Of a stretch of 64,000 nt of DNA, positions 59,077 through 64,000 are shown piece by piece. The DNA is taken from NCBI GenBank assembly GCA_964406505.1, contig CAYORX010000002.1, forward strand, positions 75,363 through 139,362, given 5' to 3'. The notes beneath the pieces were generated by a model. The model made no database searches. It saw nothing but the letters and a program-made list of their open reading frames with translations, and was not told the DNA's origin. The DNA is from DTU015 sp964406505. Its GTDB lineage: Bacteria > Bacillota > Sulfobacillia > Fermentithermobacillales > Fermentithermobacillaceae. The position numbers and the translations under genes were made by a program. Numbering within the stretch: position 1 is the first letter of the stretch; every line of letters begins with the position of its first letter.

Positions 59077-59808
59077 TTGGAATGGAGAGCTGAGACATCC
59101 CGAGGTTTGGTTAGGCCAAATAATGAAGATTCCTGGTCAGTAATGAGCTTACCTGTAGGCAGAAACAATCTATGGCTTGCTATGGTTGCAGACGGAATTG
59201 GAGGATACGATGGAGGAGAGATTGCATCATCTTTAGCCGTTGATTCTATTCAGCAATATTTGGAAAAGAGATTTTTGCGTAAAAATCCTGCGCAGATGTT
59301 AAAAGAAGCTATTGTCTATAGTAACAACAGAATTAGGGAAAATGCTGTAGGTTCTGAACGATTATCACTTATGGGAACGACGCTTACATGTGTTATGGTT
59401 AACTGCGATCAGTCAAAAGCTTTCGTTGGGCATGTAGGTGATAGCAGGGCTTACATTGTTTCAAATGGTAAAATTCGGCGTATTACCAATGATCACTCTG
59501 TATCGGGTACCTTAATAAAAAACGGTACCATATCAGAAGATGATGCTATGAAACATCCGGGGAGCAACATTCTTACCATGGCTTTAGGTACACATGAATT
59601 TATTAACGTAGACGTGTATGAGGAAAACTTGAAACCTAATGATATAATAGTGCTCTGTACAGATGGTCTTACAAGTCTCGTTACCTCTTATGAAATACAT
59701 CAAATGCTACTTATTCATGGTAAAGATGAAGTTGCTGATAAACTTGTAGATCTTGCCATTGCTCGCGGAGGCTACGATAACATTACGGTAATTATTATTT
59801 GGTTTTAG
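59077..59808 (+). CDS. prpC: PP2C-family protein phosphatase
   Basis: A 243-residue manganese-dependent Ser/Thr phosphatase that reverses the adjacent kinase. Motifs: TSRGLVRPNNEDSW, MVADGIGGYDGGEIAS (metal Asp, near residue 40), MGTTLTCVMV, GHVGDSRAYIV, NDHS, CTDGLTSLV (near 198) and GGYDNITVI (near 232). TTG 59077 is preferred because GGGAGGG lies 8 bases upstream; the ATG six bases before has only 2 bases of spacing. It is the pair of pknB, 39 bases away. Confidence 0.93.
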   Translation: MEWRAETSRGLVRPNNEDSWSVMSLPVGRNNLWLAMVADGIGGYDGGEIASSLAVDSIQQYLEKRFLRKNPAQMLKEAIVYSNNRIRENAVGSERLSLMGTTLTCVMVNCDQSKAFVGHVGDSRAYIVSNGKIRRITNDHSVSGTLIKNGTISEDDAMKHPGSNILTMALGTHEFINVDVYEENLKPNDIIVLCTDGLTSLVTSYEIHQMLLIHGKDEVADKLVDLAIARGGYDNITVIIIWF

Positions 59809-59847
59809 ACAGTATTAAACTTGAAAGTCTTAGGGGGTGAAAAAAGG

Positions 59848-61692
59848 TTGACCCCAAAGCAGATGATTGGCAGAAAAATTTTGAATAGATACCAGATCAT
59901 CGAGAAGATCGGAAGCGGTGGCATGGGCGTCGTGTGGAAGGCCGATGATCTAGTGTTGGACAGGTCTGTGGCTCTCAAAGTCTTGAGATCCGAACTCAGT
60001 GAGGATGATGATTTCGTATGGCGATTTAGGCGAGAGGCAAGGGCCGCAGCATCTTTATCTCATTCCAATATTGTGAGTGTATATGATGTCGGAGAAGATC
60101 AAGGTTTACATTTTTTTGTGATGGAATTGGTAGAAGGTCAGACTCTTAGGGACAAACTGAATAAGGAAAAAAAACTTGAATACAAAACAGCATTGGAAAT
60201 AGCGGAACAAATAAGTCTTGGTTTAGCGCACGCGCATAATAACGGAATAATTCATAGAGATATAAAACCAGAAAACATATTGCTTACTGAGTCTAGCCAA
60301 GTGAAAGTCGCGGATTTTGGAATCGCTAGGGCTCTGGGAGCAGTTTCACACACTTCTACTGATATTGTAGTAGGGTCTGCTTCTTATTTGTCTCCAGAAC
60401 AGGCTAAAAACGGATTGGTGTCGGCGCAATCTGATCTATATTCTCTAGGGGTAGTTTTGTACGAAATGTTGGTAGGTAAGCCACCCTTTGCGGGTGATAG
60501 CCCAGTAGCTGTTGCCCTACAGCATTTGGAAGCTAGCCCACCTCCTATATCTGATATGCTTCCGACAATCCCCCACGAAATTGATGTTTTAATCTTAAAA
60601 GCGTTGGCGAAAAAGCCCAATGATCGTTTTCAGTCGGCAAATGAGATGTTAAAATCTTTACAAACGTGTAAATCGTTATTATATAAAACGGAACAAAACA
60701 TTCCTGTAAAAGGTGAAAAAGTAGTGGGTAGACGCGGTAAAAGCAGACGATCTCCAAGTACGGCCGTTAAGATGTTAGCGGTATTTATAATTGTTGGTGT
60801 ATCCATATCTGCTTATGCAGTTTATGCCTTTTACAAATGGATGGCAGTACCAATTGTTGAAGTGCCAGATATTGTTGGACTTTCGCACATTCAAGCACAA
60901 ACTGAAATAAGGAATAAAGGATTAATTCCTCGCCTTTCAGCCGAAAAATATGACCGTGAACATCCTGCAGGTACAGTAATATCTCAAAGCCCTCTTGGTG
61001 GAGAGAAGGTAAAGTTAGATAGGGAGATCTACTATACTTTATCTAAGGGAGAAGCCTATGTGGAGGTTCCCGATCTACGTAGACGTGGTTTGCGAGAAGC
61101 CCAGCTTGAACTTGAGAATCAACAGCTTCAAATGGGCAACGTAGACAAGGTTTCCGATTCCACTGTGCCGAAAGATCAAGTTATTTCCCAAAATCCTAGG
61201 GAGGGCGCGTTGGTTTCAATTGGCACAAGGGTAGATCTTGTAATTTCTAAAGGCAGTGAACCTGAGACAGTAATAGTTCCGCTGTTGGTCGGTCTTTTAG
61301 ATCAACAAGTTTTGGATATTCTTCAAGACAATTTATTAGATTTGGGCGATGTTACTCCGATTTGGGGAGACCAACCCATAGGTACAGTGATAGATCAAGA
61401 ACCTGAGAATGGTGAAGAAGTGCCAGTAAGAACAAAAATTAACGTAACGATATCGTCAGGCTCAGATGCGGATGTGAGTTTTTCTACTTTGATGATTCAA
61501 GTACCAGAACAAGAAAACCCAGTGCATGTGCGATTAGCGGTATGGGATGTTGATGGTGAAACCGTATACTACAATAGAAATGAGGAGCCGGGCAATCGCG
61601 TGACCGTGCCCTTTCGATATAGAGGTGATGTTGCCGTAGTTAAAGTTTATTTCGACGGTGACTTGGCGCAAGAAGAAATATTTAAATCTTGA
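59848..61692 (+). CDS. pknB: PASTA-domain Ser/Thr protein kinase
   Basis: A 614-residue membrane-spanning kinase that senses cell-wall fragments. Residues about 12-265 are the kinase: IGSGGMGVVWKA (P-loop), VALKVL (Lys), HRDIKPENILL (catalytic Asp), VADFGIAR, and a SASYLSPEQAK activation loop. A helix at about 305-327 crosses the membrane. Three PASTA repeats follow (starting VEVPDIVGL, VEVPDLRRR, and VIVPLLVGL), then a C-terminal beta domain of about 60 residues rich in Val and Asp. TTG 59848 with AGGGGGTG 8 bases upstream is the chosen start. With prpC it forms the standard signal pair. Confidence 0.95.
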   Translation: MTPKQMIGRKILNRYQIIEKIGSGGMGVVWKADDLVLDRSVALKVLRSELSEDDDFVWRFRREARAAASLSHSNIVSVYDVGEDQGLHFFVMELVEGQTLRDKLNKEKKLEYKTALEIAEQISLGLAHAHNNGIIHRDIKPENILLTESSQVKVADFGIARALGAVSHTSTDIVVGSASYLSPEQAKNGLVSAQSDLYSLGVVLYEMLVGKPPFAGDSPVAVALQHLEASPPPISDMLPTIPHEIDVLILKALAKKPNDRFQSANEMLKSLQTCKSLLYKTEQNIPVKGEKVVGRRGKSRRSPSTAVKMLAVFIIVGVSISAYAVYAFYKWMAVPIVEVPDIVGLSHIQAQTEIRNKGLIPRLSAEKYDREHPAGTVISQSPLGGEKVKLDREIYYTLSKGEAYVEVPDLRRRGLREAQLELENQQLQMGNVDKVSDSTVPKDQVISQNPREGALVSIGTRVDLVISKGSEPETVIVPLLVGLLDQQVLDILQDNLLDLGDVTPIWGDQPIGTVIDQEPENGEEVPVRTKINVTISSGSDADVSFSTLMIQVPEQENPVHVRLAVWDVDGETVYYNRNEEPGNRVTVPFRYRGDVAVVKVYFDGDLAQEEIFKS

Positions 61693-61714
61693 ATAAGGAG
61701 GTGGTGTTAGCTAG

Positions 61715-62584
61715 TTGCTTGGCAGAGTTTTAAGCGTTCACTCTTCAGAATGTAGAGTTGCTATCGACGAAAATATAGTAACATGTACTTTTCGTGGGCG
61801 GATGCGTCTTAAGGAATTGCGAGTTTATACCGGTGATCTTGTTAGTGTATCGAAAATCGCAGACACGTACGTAGTTGATAAAATTTGGCCTAGAAACAAC
61901 GTACTTTTACGTCCCCCTATTGCTAACGTTGATCAGGCTATAGTAGTCACGGCTATTACCCAACCCCCATTGGATCTTTTATACATCGATCGGATACTGT
62001 TGCAATTAGAACTTGAAAAAATTTGCGGTATTTTATGTATCAATAAACAAGATGTTGAAGATATGAGCGAAATTGAAAGGATATACGAAATCTATTCTTA
62101 TTCAAAGTACAAATGTATAATAACATCTGCAGTAACCGGTTACGGATTAAGCGACTTATCTCATTTACTTAGTAAAAAGATAACTGTTTTTGCGGGACAA
62201 AGCGGAGTCGGCAAATCTAAACTTATTTCTGCCCTTATTGGTGTAGATCTAATTATTGGTGAACTATCCCAGTCGTTGCGAGGACGCCATACAACTAAAT
62301 GGATAGAATTGCTTCCAGTATCCAATGAAGGTTATATCGCCGATACACCCGGGTTTTCGAAACTAGATCTCATTGATATTGAACCTCATGAATTAGGTTA
62401 TTTGTACCCTGAATTTCGCCAATATGTTGATTTATGTCATTATCCACGCTGCCTTCATAAAACAGAAAGCAGGTGCGCAGTTCTTGATGCTTTAAGGCAA
62501 GGGAAAATTACAAAAGAACGTTATGATAATTATCTTGTGCTTCTTGATGAAGCGATAGAAAGGGCGAGACGAAAATATGAATGA
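61715..62584 (+). CDS. rsgA: Ribosome small subunit-dependent GTPase RsgA
   Basis: A 289-residue circularly permuted GTPase that assists late 30S maturation. An N-terminal OB fold (residues 1-65) precedes the G domain in permuted order: INKQD (G4, near 112), GQSGVGKSKL (G1, near 166), RHTTKW (G2), DTPGFSKL (G3, near 210), then a zinc site CHYPRCLHKTESRC. TTG start, 8 bases after AAGGAGGTGG. The next gene overlaps by 8 bases. Confidence 0.95.
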   Translation: MLGRVLSVHSSECRVAIDENIVTCTFRGRMRLKELRVYTGDLVSVSKIADTYVVDKIWPRNNVLLRPPIANVDQAIVVTAITQPPLDLLYIDRILLQLELEKICGILCINKQDVEDMSEIERIYEIYSYSKYKCIITSAVTGYGLSDLSHLLSKKITVFAGQSGVGKSKLISALIGVDLIIGELSQSLRGRHTTKWIELLPVSNEGYIADTPGFSKLDLIDIEPHELGYLYPEFRQYVDLCHYPRCLHKTESRCAVLDALRQGKITKERYDNYLVLLDEAIERARRKYE

Positions 62585-63263
62585 CAATTTTGTTCTACCC
62601 ATCAGTAAACCCGTAAAAATAGCTCCGTCAATACTAGCCGCGGATCCATTAAATATAGAAGCGCAGGTTCGCAACGTTATGGAGGCGGGGGCGGATTTAC
62701 TCCACGTTGATATAATGGACGGACATTTTGTACCTAATCTTACTTATGGTCCTGCAATGGTGAAAAAATTGCACGAAATGGGTTTTCCCTTAGATGTACA
62801 TTTGATGGTTTCTAACTTACGTTGGGCTATTGATGCATTCGCTTGCTATGCTGAATATTTGACCATCCATGTAGAAGCCACGCCACATTTACATAAAATG
62901 CTTAGTTACATAAGAGAAAAAGGTTGCAAAAGTGGGGTGGCCTTAAACCCGTCAACGCCTCCTGATTTTCTCAAGTATGTGATAAAAGAAGTTGATTTAA
63001 TATTGATTATGACAGTAAACCCTGGCTGGGGTGGACAGTCATTTATCCCTTCTATGCTTAGAAAAATTGCAGATATAGATGATATAGTTAAAAATTCTGG
63101 GCTGTCTGTGAAGATTTCTGTAGATGGAGGTATATCTTCGAACAATTCCTTAGAAGTGATTCAAAGTGGGGCTAATATTCTCGTTTCCGGCAGTTATATT
63201 TTCTCAAACGAAAATATGGAATCGGCCATCAAAACTCTTCGTGGAGTCACGTTATCTAATTGA
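62577..63263 (+). CDS. rpe: Ribulose-phosphate 3-epimerase
   Basis: A 228-residue TIM-barrel enzyme of the pentose phosphate pathway that interconverts ribulose 5-phosphate and xylulose 5-phosphate. Motifs: IAPSILAADPLNIE, LLHVDIMDGHFVPNLTYGP (metal His and catalytic Asp), DVHLMVSN, TIHVEA, VALNPSTPPDFL, IMTVNPGWGGQSFI, VDGGISSNNS and GANILVSGSYIF. It is ATG-started, overlapping rsgA. rsgA-rpe is the usual order in Bacillota. Confidence 0.95.
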   Translation: MNDNFVLPISKPVKIAPSILAADPLNIEAQVRNVMEAGADLLHVDIMDGHFVPNLTYGPAMVKKLHEMGFPLDVHLMVSNLRWAIDAFACYAEYLTIHVEATPHLHKMLSYIREKGCKSGVALNPSTPPDFLKYVIKEVDLILIMTVNPGWGGQSFIPSMLRKIADIDDIVKNSGLSVKISVDGGISSNNSLEVIQSGANILVSGSYIFSNENMESAIKTLRGVTLSN

Positions 63264-63316
63264 TGAATATATTATAGTAATCGGAAGATAACAGAGAAAA
63301 CTGTGAGGGGTCCGCG

Positions 63317-63487
63317 TTGAGGCTACGCACTGGTTGTAATCGATACTTGCTACTGCCCTTGTGTTTGGGGATATGTGGATTGGCGATCCTCGTCATTGTA
63401 CTACCTTCCTGGATATTGTGGTCGTTGTTTGGTATGGGCTTACTATTGACCAGTTTGATTATGTTTGTCAAGAGAATTAGATTCTAG
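63317..63487 (+). CDS. Small membrane protein between rpe and spoVM (56 residues)
   Basis: A 56-residue protein not previously listed by length. The TTG start lies seven bases after GAGGGG. The chain begins MRLRTGCNRYLLLPLC, then has two hydrophobic stretches (about 10-29 and 32-50, split by PSW) and a basic tail VKRIRF. The topology is a two-helix hairpin or one long helix. Small hydrophobic proteins occur at this position in other clostridia by my recollection, so sporulation co-location is suggestive, not proven. The stop overlaps the spoVM upstream site. Confidence 0.5.
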   Translation: MRLRTGCNRYLLLPLCLGICGLAILVIVLPSWILWSLFGMGLLLTSLIMFVKRIRF

Positions 63488-63502
63488 AGGAGTCAAAGAT
63501 CA

Positions 63503-63586
63503 ATGAATGTACGTGTTATTAAAGTGCCAAGAGTATTTTCCAATTTTGTCAGAATAGTTTTGCGTATATTTGGATGTCGTCCATAA
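63503..63586 (+). CDS. spoVM: SpoVM-like spore coat morphogenesis peptide
   Basis: A 27-residue peptide, M-N-V-R-V-I-K-V-P-R at its start and RIVLRIFGCRP at its end. B. subtilis SpoVM (26 residues, start MKFYTIKLPKF) is an amphipathic helix that marks the curved forespore membrane. Here the I-K-V-P core matches I-K-L-P, so the critical Pro9 is at the same place, and the basic/hydrophobic alternation is kept, though the rest has diverged. GGAG lies about 12 bases before the ATG. The position between rpe and rpmB is the conserved site for spoVM. The call is from position, length and the Pro9 motif. Confidence 0.8.
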   Translation: MNVRVIKVPRVFSNFVRIVLRIFGCRP

Positions 63587-63608
63587 CAATTGCCTTCAAG
63601 TATAATAA

Positions 63609-63646
63609 ACACCTCACTACAACTATTTAGTTAGCACGTGAGGTGT
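63609..63646. terminator. Bidirectional terminator between spoVM and rpmB
   Basis: ACACCTCAC and GTGAGGTGT pair perfectly (9 bp) across a 20-base loop, 22 bases past spoVM and 40 from the rpmB stop. T-rich sequence follows the right arm. Confidence 0.65.
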
Positions 63647-63685
63647 AAGGTTTTGGCCTTTTTGAATATGATACGCAATGCACTT

Positions 63686-63874
63686 TTACATTGGGCGCTG
63701 TACTTTTCCACTGCGTAAGCACTTGGTGCATACAGGTATACGTTTAACGGTGTTTCCAACCACAGCTCGGACTTTTTGTATATTAGGCGACCAACTTCTT
63801 TTTGTTTTGATATTTGAGTGACTGACGCGGTTGCCAGTCATTTTACCTTTGCCGCAAATTGAACATCTAGACAC
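63686..63874 (-). CDS. rpmB: 50S ribosomal protein L28
   Basis: A 62-residue ribosomal protein, the same length as in Bacillus. It starts MSRCSICGKGK and contains GNRVSHSNIKTKRSWSPNIQ, VGNTVKRIPVCTKCLRSGKV, with two CxxC pairs (CSIC and CTKC), the zinc-binding form. The GTG start at 63874 lies eight bases after AAGGGGG; the frame extends 14 codons upstream without a site. Convergent with spoVM. Confidence 0.95.
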   Translation of the reverse strand: MSRCSICGKGKMTGNRVSHSNIKTKRSWSPNIQKVRAVVGNTVKRIPVCTKCLRSGKVQRPM

Positions 63875-64000
63875 TGCATGTTCCCCCTTCCAAGTGTGAC
63901 TCATAAATCTTATCACAAATAAATTTCTAAGAAAACTATTGAAGATATTATATCATTAGGACGTCATGTAAAATATGGAGAATTATTAAAATGTATTTGC

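Noticed and set aside
63953..63972. Promoter for rpmB (TTTACA and TATAAT on the minus strand)
   Set aside because: Spacing is only 14 bases, too short for a sigma-A promoter.
1..64000. CRISPR arrays, insertion sequences, prophage, tRNA or rRNA genes
   Set aside because: I read through for regular repeats, transposase motifs and tRNA cores and found none; this is by eye and tRNA could be missed.

Overview
The window is a chromosomal segment of an endospore-forming, anaerobic, Clostridia-like member of the Bacillota with moderately AT-rich DNA. The evidence is a 27-codon spoVM-like gene between rpe and rpmB, a tepA/ylzJ pair, spore and cell-wall hydrolases, strong AGGAGG-type ribosome binding sites with many TTG and GTG starts, a molybdopterin formate dehydrogenase and a PerR/peroxiredoxin pair. 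I cannot name the species. I see no mobile elements, CRISPR arrays, tRNA or rRNA genes.

Layout, 1-13 kb: a 5'-truncated threonine synthase, a membrane-anchored serine dehydrogenase-type protease, a lipoprotein polysaccharide deacetylase, a coiled-coil protein, a cysteine-rich possible spore-surface protein, a D-2-hydroxyacid dehydrogenase, a creatininase-family amidohydrolase and a GNAT acetyltransferase. A minus-strand operon follows: fdhA, mobA, fdhD and an internally duplicated membrane protein. FdhD lacks the catalytic CxxC.

13-31 kb: dps, an HD-GYP gene behind a 21-codon leader ORF, and a GAF regulator with a CitT-like DNA-binding domain. On the plus strand are a Clp1/Grc3-like kinase, an AcoX/NAD-kinase-like protein, and aspA, fumarase alpha and beta and malic enzyme, which together form a route aspartate-fumarate-malate-pyruvate. 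Next come trkH/trkA potassium uptake, NamZ muramidase, an SLC13-type transporter, perR, a peroxiredoxin with a PerR box on its promoter, and a beta-lactamase-fold hydrolase.

31-50 kb: a polar amino-acid ABC transporter behind an ARG-box-like operator, a CcdA-like protein plus anchored thioredoxin, EamA, MscS, LUD, DUF4438, YigZ, SIMPL and MATE proteins, FabK, an ECF S component under an FMN riboswitch with a visible Shine-Dalgarno sequester, an M20 peptidase, a GH18 enzyme with stalk domains, an MBL hydrolase, and ylzJ/tepA.

50-64 kb: a compact housekeeping run, mihF-gmk-rpoZ-coaBC-priA-[def-fmt fusion]-zinc protease-rsmB-rlmN-prpC-pknB-rsgA-rpe-small membrane protein-spoVM, with rpmB convergent. 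Two features stand out. PriA keeps its zinc-binding cysteines but has lost every recognisable ATPase/helicase motif. Peptide deformylase and methionyl-tRNA formyltransferase, which act in opposite directions on the formyl group, are fused in one uninterrupted reading frame.
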